A stretch of 64,000 nt of DNA from Glandiceps talaboti (lineage: Eukaryota; Hemichordata; Enteropneusta; Spengelidae), in assembly GCF_964340395.1 (NCBI RefSeq), contig NC_135568.1:5985079-6049078 (forward strand). The letters run 5' to 3'. The notes under the pieces were generated by a model, which worked only from the letters and a program-made list of their open reading frames with translations, did no database searches and was not told the origin of the DNA. Of the stretch, positions 1 through 13,387 are shown in pieces; positions within the stretch are counted from its first letter, which is position 1; each line of letters begins with the position of its first letter. The position numbers and the translations under genes were made by a program.

Positions 1-2311
1 ATTCTCCGAACCGGCTCCCATCATTGGATTATCCTAATTACCAAATCTTCTCAGAAGCCATAATAATTTTCTATGGTCGACTCTCTCTTCTGAAACTATT
101 TATTTCACAGTGTTATATAGCTAGATCGATTAAGGTAGGTCTGTGACATTACATGGTATTCTGACAAATGCTTTAGGCAACACATCAAAGGCAGTGACTC
201 CGACACGTAGTATCGTAAAATGTGTATGAAGTCTTGGAAGCTCTAACTAAGCAGTCTTTAGTCGTTTCCTATGTTATGCCATGGCAACGATTGAACGTTT
301 ACAATGTACGTGATAGTAAGTTTCACATTTTTGTAATTGTGGGTTATTTATCAAATCACAGACTCGGGTCACACAATAGGGAAACTATAATAAATATATG
401 TCACTCAAGCTCTCCTTTCAACATAGTTGCACTGAAAGAAGACATTTTTTCCGATGAAGCAGAGGACACACAATTCCAACAATGCCGCCAGTCTTCGTCT
501 CAAATGTTGTTAAACCGGTTATTTTATATTTATTTTGAATGAAAGTTTTGATCTCATCAGATATTTTAATTTGTGAGCGGATTAATTACAAATCATTCAT
601 TTTATTATTCTTTCCTAATAGAGTTATAAAATTTACAAAAGTTTACAAAAATTGAAATTCAATGGGACACAATTAAACGTTTTAAGTTTATATATTTTTT
701 ACACGGAGTCCAGTGAAATACGTCTCACCCATGACTGAGCTAAGTAGCCATATAATTGGCAAATGTCTTAATGTGTAGCTTTGACCGACACATTTCGAGA
801 ACCATGAATTACTGCAACGTGCAGCGCTATCGCACAAGCCGTGCATAAACGTATTGTATCACAGCGTGAATTCGTTGACGCCAATCGGAAGTCTTTTCCG
901 TGGTCAAAGCTAATAATGAGTGACGATACCGTGAATGTATGGAAGTCTGATCCCAAGATGAGATAATCGCATTTAAAGTATGTAAAACACACGACCCTGT
1001 AAATGAAAACATGATATGACAGAGAGTCGTTGCAAATGTGTATTTTTCCACGCTTAAGTAACTGAAAAGTCGCTGGTGATCCACAAACTCTTATTTCACG
1101 TCCCTAGATGATGCCAAATGACTATACAGACCATCTGGTCACATATACGATGACAAAAACACCATACATCATTTGAACAACCCACAAATCACTAGAAGGG
1201 TTCGATGTTGTATACATTTACACTGAAGATAAAAATCCTCAATTACCTTAATATCTGCTATGCTATAGTCGTGCTGAGAAGCAATTGATGTCGCCTATAT
1301 TTCAGCGGTGACAAAAGAGCGTCTCCAAACTCGAGTACACGTCTAGATCACGTCACAATATTCTAGAAAGAAAACAAATACGAATGGAATGAGTCTAAAT
1401 GGTGTATGAGTACCTAACATCAAGATTAAACCCGTCAAAGTACAGAAAAACCCAAGCATTGTCAGGAGGTCACATCGAATTGGGAATATTGTGAAATTTC
1501 ACGATTGCCTCCTACACTGTGAGTAAACCATTGTATATGCGGAATCATGGATGAATGTTTGCTTGACGCAAACATGTTTCCTATGACGACATCAATGCTA
1601 CTTTTTATATCCCTATGTATCAGATGCCGTATAACTCAACCAGTGGAACTGAAAGTTGTGAAAGTTCTTCGAAGCTGTTGTGTTCATTAAGTGCTTACTA
1701 AAATCTGAATATTATGTTTTTTAATCAAGCTTCCATTTTTTGTTTCTGAATATGTCAAAAGGGCGACTGCTTCTAAAGTGAGATTTCTCAGTCAGCTTGG
1801 CGAGAAAAAATATACAAAATCAAGTAACACAAGCTTACAATAAAAAGGAACATGTTTTTATTCAAATAGCATGATTCTGTTGAAACATTGGGGTCGGATC
1901 ATGAGTAACAAAAAAAGATCGCCACTAGTAAGATGGTTTCATTTACGGATAAATATAACTAAGAAAAAGATTCGCTGTCATGATTGGGTATCGCCTAATA
2001 AACTGTCACTAGCCAACGGTTACGATTACATACTTCGTTCAAGATGGGTCATATTCCGATTGTGTAATCGTGTAGTTTCCAATCAATAATAGCTTGGAGG
2101 TCTAGCACCAGTAACATTAAACCTCAGATAACCTTAACTTCTCGTTATTTCCTCGTTAAATTTTGCCCGTTGGAAATACATGAAATTTTACTTGCAACAG
2201 CCCACTCGTTTGATAGTACTTTAAGCACTGGCGCGATGTTCTTATGGAAACAGTCGTAAATAATAATACCTGACCGTTACTTGTCTGTCAATACTGTCAA
2301 CTGACGCGAAA
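1..2311. other. unique AT-rich DNA, no supported gene
   Basis: I see no repeat array, foldback or recognisable coding motif here. Open frames at 222-542 (plus, opens at GTG) and 1871-2089 (plus, ATG, 72 codons, basic) are within chance length and have no recognisable domain. Confidence 0.6.
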
Positions 2312-2492
2312 AAAATACTAACACTGCAGCTACATTTTATCATCTGTCTCAACAAAATTACTAAAGACTGCTACGTTTTATCGTCTGGCTCAATAAAAAT
2401 CTTACTAACATTGCAGCTACATTTTATCGTCTGGGTGAATAAAACCTTCCTAACATTGCTACGTTTCATCGTCTCGCTCGACAAATTCTTTG
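2312..2492. repeat. short minisatellite, unit about 54 bp, ~3.5 copies
   Basis: The phrase 'ctaacattgcagctacattt' and its variants recurs, each time followed by 'tatcgtctgg/tcaataaaa'. Four imperfect units run head to tail. Later units have lost the 'gcagcta' part, leaving 'gctacgtttcatcgtct'. The divergence says this is an old, locally generated tandem duplication. Confidence 0.85.
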
Positions 2493-3163
2493 TTGGTAAG
2501 ACTGATGGAATTTAGCTCTGCTGGTAACATTTTTGTGGGCTATTTCTGTGACGTAATCAACAAAAACAGTTACGTAGTGAAATGTGTTGCATACGTCCAT
2601 GGTGATCTCTTTTGTCGATTACTATAGATATCACATGTTACAGTTGCAATAGCTGGCACACTAATTCTGCTAGGCAAAGAAAGACCAAGAACATAACTAT
2701 TCGGCATACGAGCTTATTGTCCCAAAAACCTGTAAAAACCATGGTAACAACCTCTTGTGAGATATTTTTCGAACTCTTCACCGATCTACATAAATACTCT
2801 AGCCTTTAAAGAGCCTGGGGAGATATTTTAAAAAGTACATTTATCATGTTTCAATGTATAGGAACACCCTTAAGTATGACCACATCGTATCAATCTTCCT
2901 CATCTCAGGCTCGTCTAGTGTTTTCAATACGTATACGTATACAATGTTCACAGTTTTGTTCTGAAAAGCATGGAAATGCACTTTGAAAGCCAACGTGTTC
3001 TTAAAAACGATAAAGTGACTCATTTGAAAATACTTATGCCGTGGAGTTGGCTCGATTGCAAACAGTATATAAATAGGCAAACGAAAGTTGATAGTACCAG
3101 TTAATAACTATCACTTTTACTGATGTGTGACCAGGAGATTTTCAAAACCGAATCACTATAAAG

Positions 3164-3440
3164 TTCGCCGTAACGCGCCGATCAAGAATTTGCTCAACGT
3201 TGTTTACGATCGCTGTTGATGGAGGGAATTCTTAGCGTGACTTGAGAAAGATGTATGGTCTGAACGTCATTATCTTACGTTATTGTACAGGATTACTTTT
3301 CGAAGTGCAAACCCGATCAAGAGTTTTCGCAATGTAATTTCTGGTCGCTGCTGATGGAGTGAATTTCTTAGTGCGACTTGAGAAAGATAGATCGTCTGAA
3401 GGACATTATGGTTATGGTACATAGTTACGTTTTGAAGTAG
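3164..3440. repeat. tandem duplication, unit about 130 bp, 2 copies plus a partial third
   Basis: The first unit reads '...cgatcaagaatttgctcaa...cgctgttgatggag...' and ends after 'gtctgaacgtcattat'. The second starts near 3291 with 'cgatcaagagttttcgcaa...cgctgctgatggag...gtctgaaggacattat'. A third, truncated start 'acgttttgaagtagaac' follows near 3428. About 75-80% identity by eye. Confidence 0.85.
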
Positions 3441-3480
3441 AACGTTGTTCAAACCCGGTATTAAGCCGATTGTCAATCAC

Positions 3481-6400
3481 ACCTGGGGGCTTTCTAAGTT
3501 GATTCAACTGTAGGCTATACAACTATTTCTAGCAATAAACTACTGAATAGTGCATATACCTCCACAGGGGCTCTGTGTCACCTTGTCGTTTTCAATAAAC
3601 ACATATTTACGTGTTGTAAAAGTATCACGTTACTTCTGTATCAAGGGAATACATCAAACTGACCAAGTAACCGAGTGAATTCTAAAATAATAAAATGATG
3701 AAAATATATAGTCTACGGTACCTCGTGTTTGCTTACTTCAGACTCCCTCGAATCGGGCTTATAAGACCTCGGTTTTTTATCCCATTGAGGCTAGTTAAGA
3801 AACAGACTGGTGGTATCCGTTGTGCAATATTAACAATAAATTCAGTGTATCTTTTTACAAATGAAAGACCATGAATCTGCCTTCACAAGTTTCAAATGTT
3901 TCACAACCAAAGTATATTGCCCTTGTAGACAAACTGTGGTTACTTTTTTCGAAGACTATGAATTTCATAGACCGAAAGAATAAAAGTCTCGTGACGTGTA
4001 CGGAAAATGTCTCCAAGTTGTCCGAACTGCTCAGAATGGGGTCGAGGTTTCAATAAACCGCTAACTTATTAAGAGTGGTTATTATTTTATATGCCAGCAC
4101 AATCATAAATCATTAATGATATCGAATACTCATCGAGAAACTCTACACTTGCATTTCTTACATATAAAAAATATGTCAGATATAATACATTGGACGTGAC
4201 GCAATGAAAAGTTGAATAGCGCCCTCACATACGCTTAAGAGGCGAGACGATCGATCAACATCTCCCGAGTACTATTTTATAGTGATGTTTGTATATAAAT
4301 CAAACAAATTGCACGCCAGGTCAGTATCGTTAACATTTCCAATAAATAGCTTAGTTATATTGAGATTATATTTTATTGTATGGGGCAATATAAAATACTT
4401 TTGAACACAAGTAGAAAAGAAAACAAGCCAAGCATTTAACGACTTCATTTACTCAAGAATACAGTATAGTATCCAATGTCGTGTTATTACATACAGAATT
4501 TTACCACAACACTTTACATATCTGAAATGATGCTTAAATAAACGTGTCTACTTTGGCTGTTAAATGATTTTAATGATAATTTATTGGATTCACATTTGCA
4601 ATCGATGCTTCTTGTGAGGGGTACATATGGCGACAGTTAACGTATTGGTATATCCATACATGGCTTAGAAATTGTTTCAGGACATTTCTGGTTTTAACCA
4701 CAGGTAATTACTTTTAGAAGGTCATGTATATAATGAACGACGATATCCAAAGAACTTGTAACTAGAGAGGACATACACTTCAGAGAAGACTTGTATAGTA
4801 GGCAAATTACATTACTTTTTAAGGTAAAGAAGTTATAGCTGATACTGCAGACAATATTTATAACAAGTGTGGGTACATTTTCACTCAGAATGATTCAAAT
4901 ATAGTACTGTACAGTATAATTAACGTGACAAAAATTATCGAATTCGTACTGTAGAGCGACACTAACCATGCCTTGAGTATGTCAATTCCATGTATAGTGA
5001 TAGTCATAGTCACAGAAATAATTTTAATAACTTTGTGATGCATCCTGTACAATCTACCAATATAGTTACTGTTGTTTGCAATCACTTGATACAATATTCC
5101 GAAATTTGAACTCGTTGCAAAAGTGAGATTTGACATCGATAGGGGAAAGCCTTTGAACATCTGTTAAGTAATCCTCACAATATAATACAGTCGATTTATC
5201 GAGATTTAAGGATTGTGCGGCTGTAATGAAACTTCGTTTAGTAGATCTTTGGTGAATGATTTCGTTGTTCTAGCTAGTCATCGAAGGTACATGACAAAAC
5301 ATTTAGCATCAGATTGATATGACTAAAATGTGAGACAACTGTTTCCCCTTATGAGAAGATAATAGACTAATAAACAAAAGTACTTTCTAGTAAACGTCTG
5401 TGCTATAGCAAGACGTTTCGAAAAAAACACACGTTCACAATGCCTATTTACAAAACGGTAGTGAAGCAACGAACGACCACATCAAACGTACGATGGGAGA
5501 TCACAAGTATGCATTACAATAGTAGGATTGAAAAATATTGTAAATTGTTTAGTGATTTCGCATGGGGTCAAGTACTTAAATGGAATAAACTTTGGGGTAT
5601 CCAACTCAATATATCATGGAAATACGCAGCATGTAATACAACATACTAGTTTAAGCACACAGTAAAGCGCATGTAACGGATGTCACATGTTGAATATTAA
5701 CATGAAAACTTTTAGTTTATCATGCGTACAATTCAGTAATATTGAACCTCAATGTCAATACCCAAGGTCAAATATCTTTCCGCAAAATGGTATTTGTGAC
5801 ACCCAAATAGAACAGTTTAGATAAGAAATGTATAATCAGTCATGTGTCCAGAGCAGGTTTCCTGTTGACCTGCTATTCGAGAAACATCCTGCCCACACTG
5901 TCTTCTATGTGCATGACCTTTCTGGCTCTCAAATAGAACCAAATCCAATATGACTTTTTCAAAACTGTCATAAATTAACATATGCACCTATCAATCAAAT
6001 GTCAAAATATAAATATTGCGTGTTTGGAATTAATTACAATTATGCTGACAGGAGCATGTAATAACGCCATGCGAACTCAAATATTTGAGTACGTTCTGTT
6101 AATATTTATTCGACGTAATTAAGGATGTCTGTTTTAGTAATTTATTCATAGACACAGTGGTATCTCTTACCTGCTTCATCTCTATGAATTCTTAAATGTG
6201 GACATTCATGGAATAAAGCCCAGTTTTTTCTTCAATGTCGCATTTACGTGAAAACTGAGTCTTACTTACTGCAACAATCATAATGATAACTGTATAACGT
6301 CAGAACGCCAAACTGCCATTAGGAATAATGCATAATTAAGTTTTCTAGTCTGAATAATGTAATATTTTTGAGTGAGAAAATTACGTCATTAATTCATTTA

Positions 6401-6689
6401 CATATTTAAAATAAATGACGATTCAGAGATGCATCATCACCCTACAACGAATTAATGTGCTTAAGGATTCAACACATTTCAATCAGCCTTGTTAATGAAA
6501 AGAAATATCGGTCAGTTAAAAATAACGGCTGACCCCTTTAATAATCGAAGTATTTTAGCCGTGCTAGTTAAAAATATATGAGTAATATTTTGAACGGGAA
6601 CTGTAACTAGTATTCGAACACTTTTTTGAAATGTGTGATCTTCAGAAAAAAAGACTACAAACTTTCTAGATGTTGTAGACTGGACACAT
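3481..6689. other. unique AT-rich DNA, no supported gene
   Basis: No tandem array or foldback seen. Short frames at 3871-4056 (plus), 4885-5160 (minus) and 5440-5649 (plus) show no domain or convincing splice context. Confidence 0.6.
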
Positions 6690-6750
6690 TTGCTTGCTTG
6701 CTTGTTTGTTTGTTTGTTTGTTTGTTTGTTTGTTTGTTTGTTTATTTATT
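6690..6750 (+). repeat. microsatellite (TTGC)n/(TTTG)n
   Basis: Three TTGC units change into about eleven TTTG units and end in TTTATTTATT. The T-rich end resembles a decayed simple-repeat tail; no retroposon body is recognisable next to it. Confidence 0.95.
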
Positions 6751-8131
6751 AAAGCCAACCTAATCATAACAATTTACAATAGTTGTGGGTTATGTTCTGG
6801 CTTTCGCTTTCCTACTTGCTAACTATAACGGAGGTCATTTTACTTGTTATGTCCGACCACCTAGCCTATTATTTCTAAGGTGTTACTATGAGAAATATAA
6901 AAAATAAATAGGATTGCCCTGAGGTATCATATGTGGTCACTATGTGATCGAGCTTCGCCATACAATACAGTTTAAAGTTAGCTACTATGATCATTAGGAA
7001 AGTTAACACTCGTATGATGAACAGCTGAAACCGTAGGCCAAACGTCACTTACATTAACTACTTCTTTCTATATAACTATATCTGATATTTTGAACAAAAA
7101 GAACACGACTCAGTATAATGGTCAAACTAGAACATTTTAGTATTAAAAACAACAGAACTTTGAATTAAAATAACGTGTTAAAACATGTCTTTCAATACTA
7201 CTGTCCCCTGTAGCTACAGTATGCGATGTTACTTTTGACATCGACTGCGTCTTATATACATTGAGGTCAGATAACAATAACAATATCTGTATATCTTTAA
7301 GCTGATGATCCACATAAAACGACTCCATACATGTTTGAGGTTGAACCTAATTCCCTTCTAGTCTAAAAAGCTATATAAACAAAAATTGAGCGTAAATTAA
7401 ATACCAACACCAAAAGCAATATATTCTACTCGACTAAGGCACTCTATTAATGTGTCTAGGTGTGTGAACCTCATTATCTTTATTTCGTCGTGACATTTAA
7501 GTTATAATAAACGATGAGGTATTAGCAAACCGTGGTAAAAGCTGCATATCAATTGGGCAAAACACACAGACTTTATGTGTATTTAACCTAAGGCATTAAA
7601 GCTATAAATCAAGCCAAGCCATCTACGCCTGATCGCTTCTTTCAACAATAAAAAAGTAATATAGCTCTTTTTGATAGACTTGCAAACGATATTTGTCAAT
7701 TCTGTGCTACACGCAGAGTTAGTTATAATTGGGCTCTAAAATAGACAGACTAAAAGGAGTTCTTTTCAAATTAATTCGCGCGTTCCTTTGCGTGATAGGG
7801 AATCTGTAGAGTAAAGTTTCAATAAAGACTGCTTTCCAATCCACAATAGTTCTAAAATATTTGAGGAATTTTATGAAACCTTAAGAACATTCGAATGGAT
7901 CATAAACATACAGAAGGAAGTCAAATAATCTTGTCTGCTAATGTACAAGAAGTAGCTCGGAATTGCTTGCCACTGTGTGGAATACTTTCCTCATCACTGG
8001 TTCAACTACTCTTAATCGTTTGGCGATGTTGGAGTTCTGCCCCTTGCTGGGATTGTAAGGATCACTTGGCCGAATAGTCATATTGCATTAGCGTCAACAA
8101 TAAAATGTTTCGTCAAACTTCTACGCGATGT
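6751..8131. other. unique AT-rich DNA, no supported gene
   Basis: Only short chance-length frames, such as 7143-7328 minus and 7895-8077 plus. No RNA gene or foldback seen. Confidence 0.6.
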
Positions 8132-8271
8132 CATACATACATACATACATACATACATACATACATACATACATACATACATACATACATACATACATAC
8201 ATACATACATACTCACAAATATATACATACATACATACATACATACATACATACTCACAAATATATACATA
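8132..8271. repeat. microsatellite (ATAC)n with two higher-order breaks
   Basis: About 20 ATAC units, then 'tcacaaatat', a second ATAC block, a second 'tcacaaatat' and a final short block. The repeated break shows that one block plus its interruption was duplicated as a unit. Confidence 0.97.
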
Positions 8272-8349
8272 CCAAAGGGTCCCAGATTACTGCAGTGGTA
8301 CGTCAAAGGGGTCGATTCCTTAATTCCCAAGCTCTGTTACATCCCCTAA

Positions 8350-10033
8350 ACGATATTTTGGCGATTATATACTGACGTTTATCGCCCGGTATCTAACATG
8401 TCACCAATGAAGTGTCAATTTCGAAATAATAAGCAAACACTATATGTCGATGTCGTGTTGTAGTTTTTACGAAATTTGAACTGCGTCCCTAGTCATAAGT
8501 TGGTATTGTGTAAGTCCCGCTAAACACATACGCAGCTGGTCGTGGAATTGTGTGTTTGGATAACGCTTTGTAATTCATATTATAACAGATGAATCTGAGG
8601 CTATCGGTTATTTGCTCAATAATGTGTAATAAAAGCTATATAACGATCAAATGAATTGAACCGTTCCAAAGCACTAACATTCGTTCCCGGCTGCTGAACA
8701 AGCTTCTATGCTCATTAACTTACAACATTTGCTACCGGCTGCTTGTCAGTGGAATTTGTGAAGATTCTGATGGAAGTTGTGGTTAATTTAGCCATACAAG
8801 TCTATGATTCAAAACTACAATGCTTGAATATATGTGAACCTCAAACGCAGAAATGTATTTCTCCCCGCCATGCCCATTAGACTCTGCATTGAACAATGCT
8901 AGGACACATTGAACAAACTCGGTGATATTTTGAATATAATTAACGTGTTCATACGTATGCAATACGTTCGAAGAAATGTTTCATTTAATTGCAAATTTTA
9001 GTGGAATCAACAATTAATTTTGGACTGAAATCGTAAAAAGGACCCTGATATAAACGATTATGCAAAGAAAATTAGGTATAAAAATTTGAACTCGCTAATA
9101 AACTTTACTTATGAAATAAAGAGTGTCGCCATCTTGTCTTCGTTTTTCCACGAGAGGGAACACACGCCAAAGTGCTACGATATTTTACTGAACGGAAGGA
9201 ATTCAAAAAGTTATCTCAGATGAACAAGTTAGAATGAAAGGTAGTGACAGATATTCCAAAACTGTTGTAATAAATATGCACATCTGTATGTATCTATGGT
9301 AGTTTTGACAAAAGTGTAATGATACTCCTAAGACTCGGAATAATTCTAAGGGACCAAAGATCAAACAAGACATTCATCATTGTGACCTTTTCATTCGGGA
9401 AAAATTGTAGTTATATTTTTTCATGCAATTTTGATTTCTTGTACTATAGCTTGGTATCGCCGTAGAGTATATTATACGTCTCCAGACGAAATGTGTAATA
9501 ACCAGCTGCATATACAAAATGACAAACCATCTGGGCAACATCATTTCTCATCTGAGATAGTATGACAGTAGTGTCCCATTTTGAATAAAACCGTTCATAT
9601 GGATTGGTCCATTTAATAGTATTTAGTATGACCTATACACTTTAAAATTGGCATATCCCATTTGAAAATAAACGCACCAACTGTGTTCTGCAAACGTCAA
9701 GTGCATGACACGTATCTTGCTTTTCCAGCCTCTGTTATTTCTTGTGTTTATTATTTTGTGTCTGAAACAAATGTGCAAAGAAAATCCCACAATACTGATA
9801 AAATATACACGATATATATTCTTCATTTTAATATTCACAGCGCCATCTCTTTGTCTTACGTAAGATTAGTTGGAGTAATCTTCCATGTCAACGTCATATT
9901 TTCCTAATCCAGAAATTAATATATAGCTTTCTATATTTGCCGCTTCACTTATGAATATATTGTCGCTAAAGGGTACAATCACTATGTGGACCTTACCGAC
10001 CGTTTTACGTTAGCTTGAAGTTGAACATTAACC
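8350..10033. other. unique AT-rich DNA, no supported gene
   Basis: Opposing short frames at 9623-9838 (minus) and 9662-9907 (plus) overlap each other and have no domain signal. Nothing else seen. Confidence 0.6.
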
Positions 10034-10189
10034 ATGTCAACAAAAGAAGATCGCCCTCGCCTCAACTCGTCAGCCTTACGATACGATGTGTTGTTTCTCA
10101 ACAAACGTACAATTGCTGCACATTCCATGTCAGCTTTGAATCTTCGACATGTGTTAGCATTGGTGAAACCGAAGCTAAGTATTCAATAA
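10034..10189 (+). CDS. small ORF, 51 codons, unidentified
   Basis: ATG-initiated frame starting MSTKEDRPRLNSSALRYDV and ending KPKLSIQ before TAA. The codons CGC, CTC, AAC and GCC give it a coding texture that the flanking DNA lacks. A second open frame (from 10015) overlaps it, so the frame choice is uncertain. There is no family match I can name. At this length a chance ORF is the default explanation; the case for a real gene rests only on codon use and on the 144-codon ORF lying 190 bases downstream in a different frame. Confidence 0.1.
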   Translation: MSTKEDRPRLNSSALRYDVLFLNKRTIAAHSMSALNLRHVLALVKPKLSIQ

Positions 10190-10374
10190 ACAATGTGAAC
10201 GTTCGCTAGGATGAGTAAACTAAAGTCACGTAGAATTCTTTTCAATACTAGAGGAGTGGGAAAGGTTATAAACCGCACGTTCAAATCCATTAAGACTGTA
10301 ACTAAAGTCATTTCAATAAAGATGAAGCGTATCTTGTGAGAGCGAAGAGGTGCCTAAGTGCAAATTATCTGTTC

Positions 10375-10809
10375 ATGTCATCTCAATTGTCACGATATCA
10401 TCACTTCAACATTGTCAAAGATAATGAGCCGCGTCAGGCACAATTAGTTCCACTGCACTTTATACAGATTATCATGTCAATATCCAGTTATTTGAAATCA
10501 AGTCTTACCTCTCAACGACGGTGGTCTGACAAGAGACCGTACATACCAGAGAAAACCATGCCGCTATCGATAAGACGCTGCATAACCAAGTCGACGGAGT
10601 TTTTTTCATCCCGCGAGATATATACACCACGTGATGTTATTGCGTCAATGATTTGCCGTTGGCTACTTTCTGTCATGCATTATCGCTCCTATTATGCAAA
10701 ATTAATTGTAAATGCTGATAAAACTGTGAGAAGGAAATTACTATGCTGTGCAACAACGACTTTCTCTAAAAGTGCCTCCAGATACAGTTGCGTCATTATT
10801 AAACTATAA
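10375..10809 (+). CDS. longest repeat-free ORF, 144 codons, unidentified
   Basis: From the first ATG this frame runs 144 codons to TAA; it stays open 13 codons further upstream to a GTG. The product is basic and Ser/Arg-rich (for example SLTSQRRWSDKRPYIP and REIYTPRDVIASMICRW), with no signal peptide, no clear membrane segment and no domain I recognise. My rough estimate from base composition is that an open frame of this length appears by chance about once in ten windows like this, so it is notable but not decisive. No obvious TATA box or poly(A) signal was tied to it. It could be an unspliced small gene, a decayed transposon ORF, or chance. Confidence 0.22.
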   Translation: MSSQLSRYHHFNIVKDNEPRQAQLVPLHFIQIIMSISSYLKSSLTSQRRWSDKRPYIPEKTMPLSIRRCITKSTEFFSSREIYTPRDVIASMICRWLLSVMHYRSYYAKLIVNADKTVRRKLLCCATTTFSKSASRYSCVIIKL

Positions 10810-11282
10810 TTTTCAAGTAAAATATTAAAAGCAATTGACGAGTTGGTAATGTTTCTTATCAAAGACAATTTGCACTCAGTTTGACGTATAGAGTTTCAAC
10901 AGTTGAATCACTAGAACTAAGCGTGCTTACATATAAAGTAGTTTTGTGTATGTTTAATCTGGTTCGTTTGTTCGTTGTAATCTTCGTAAAATTGTTAATG
11001 CGAGTCTCTGCTTTTCTGAAATTAAGTCGGTGTGACGGATTCATTGAATGATGGTCGACTAGGTTGTTTAAATATTTCATCCAAAGGATTTATACCTACA
11101 TTTTCTCACTAAAACAAAGTGACTTTCGAAATCAAAAATATTCATCACTTTTCGTGTTAATGCATGATATTGAGCTTGTCCCAATAGTACTTCCGTTTCG
11201 TATTTGTGCCGAGAATTTAACTGCATCGACGGCAGATGGTACTATTTTGACAACTATGTGTCTGTTAGCTGAATTCAAAGTT

Positions 11283-11340
11283 GCCATGCTAATAAATACT
11301 TTACGAGTAACACTGTATGTGACCTTGCAGAAATACAAAC
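11283..11340 (+). repeat. diverged duplicated segment, copy 1
   Basis: The segment 'catgctaataaatacttta' onward matches 11838-11900 at about 80% over 40 bases. Both copies sit in open plus-strand frames and keep a similar peptide core (M-L/I-I-N-x-x-R-V-x-L-Y-V). Confidence 0.6.
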
Positions 11341-11799
11341 AGTGCCGAAATTTCTCATTTATTCACTCACTAGAGAACTAAACCCGCGACTCTTACAATT
11401 GCGCATGAAATTTCACACATTGAATATCCGAATTGTAAGATGAGTTACACTTAAAATTACAGACTATGAGTTGATATGAATAATTATATCAATATAGAAT
11501 AAAAAGTGTTTATTTTCACATCACTGACTATGTTAAGCTTATGACAGATCTATAACTAAATTAGATTAACTAAACACATTAAAAATTATTAGTCCTTGAT
11601 GATGATATATTGCCATGGAGATATTTTTATGCTTTTATTTACATTAATCTAATTGATGGCACCAAAGATATTATATGTACAAAATATGAACTGGATGGTT
11701 TCAACAAAATTCAGCTCAGCTCAAAGGGTACATTTCGAACATTTGGACAAGCTTTCGCGGTGTTATCAGACAGTCCAGCATCAGGCTATATGTGTGTAT

Positions 11800-11835
11800 A
11801 CTCTGTTGTATATATATATATATATACAACAGAGT
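11800..11835. repeat. perfect 36-bp palindrome with TA core
   Basis: The arms 'actctgttgta' and 'tacaacagagt' are exact reverse complements around (TA)n, which is itself self-complementary. The whole 36 bases is therefore one perfect palindrome able to extrude as a hairpin or cruciform. Confidence 0.9.
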
Positions 11836-11837
11836 TC

Positions 11838-11900
11838 GCCCATGATAATAAACGCTTCACGAGTAATACTGTACGTGGTACACGCGGCGCAAGAATTACA
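11838..11900 (+). repeat. diverged duplicated segment, copy 2
   Basis: This is the second copy of the 11283-11340 segment, immediately after the 36-bp palindrome. The shared stretch includes 'gagtaa[c/t]actgta[t/c]gtg'. The frame stays open in this copy from 11653 to 11970 and runs into the GATA array. Confidence 0.6.
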
Positions 11901-11964
11901 ACTGCTTCATTCAAGTAAATGTATTATTGAAACGATAAAACTGTCAGTGAGAAAAAGGAGAGGG

Positions 11965-12250
<286 letters not shown>

Positions 12251-12653
12251 TCTGTGGAGTTATATAAACCGTTAGGTACACATGCGTACATGTACTTCAG
12301 AATCTATGCGTGTGTTCGCACGTAGTGTTTAACAATGACTACACCTGTCATGATATTTCTTTTGAAAGAATAAACTTTAGATTTGTTACCTGAAATAGGA
12401 TTCTGTCAATACGACGCTAAAGTTTTGAAAAGGAAATTGTGCAAACATGACATAACTGTAGCTCTCGTCATTCGTTGTCTGGGTGGTGACATCATGCACT
12501 TATTTGCATGCAACGTTATTCTTCTAGGAATTAAGTCTAGCTCTAAATTTTAGTTAGTTTATGAGTTGAAAAATAGCGTGCAACTGACTTTTGAATTAAG
12601 AAGCGGAGGAAGGTTGCCACATAAGCAAAATTCATTCGAAACAGACTTGCAGG

Positions 12654-12680
12654 AAAGACATTACTTCTCGTAATGTCTTT
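12654..12680. repeat. perfect 11-bp stem hairpin
   Basis: 'aaagacattac' and 'gtaatgtcttt' flank a 5-base loop (ttctc). No U-run follows on either strand to suggest a terminator, and the flanking DNA is not otherwise inverted. Confidence 0.8.
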
Positions 12681-13352
12681 GTTTTGAATAGCCATTTGTT
12701 CACGTTTTTCTTTACATTAAAAAGTATGCACTCTGTTTTGCCGTTGGGACTTTATTTAAGTGCAATGGCATACCGCGTGGTTGTATCCAGCGATAACGAT
12801 CATGGAATGTGTTGATACGTTTTCCTATACGTACATAGGAAATTCAATTTATAAACTTAAGTCAGCTTTTGCGTCATATTATTGTATGTTGTAGATTGAG
12901 TGTTGAAGAGTAATCTATAAATCAGCGTTTTGTCACCATCTGAGTAAATGGGACAAGTACACGAACAGTCATCTTTTGCACAAAGTGATGAAGACTAATG
13001 AGGCTGCAAACATATTATATGTTTAAACATTCAAAAACTGATGGCGTGACATTAACACTTCACTTATAAATACTTCCTTGTAAATGAGATCATATTCACA
13101 CAATATATATTGACGTAAATGTCCTAATATTGTTAATTTATCCTTGGTGTATATAGTCAATTTAAGATGTCATAACACGTTATCAAGAGTTATCAGAAAC
13201 CACATTAACATTTCATTCAAGTAGATTTGATTTGAACCGTTAAAGTATACTTGCTTATTACTCAGAGACAGTGAAATATTTGTTTAAAATACAACTCAAT
13301 TTTTTCAGTTGCTTTTTGAAATGGTGCTGTTAATGTTGTTATTCTTGCTGTT

Positions 13353-13387
<35 letters not shown>

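Noticed and set aside
8300-8330. B-box-like 'ggggtcgattcc' preceded by 'gcagtggtacg', hinting at a tRNA or SINE
   Set aside because: The spacing between A-box-like and B-box-like parts is too short and no acceptor or anticodon stem can be formed.
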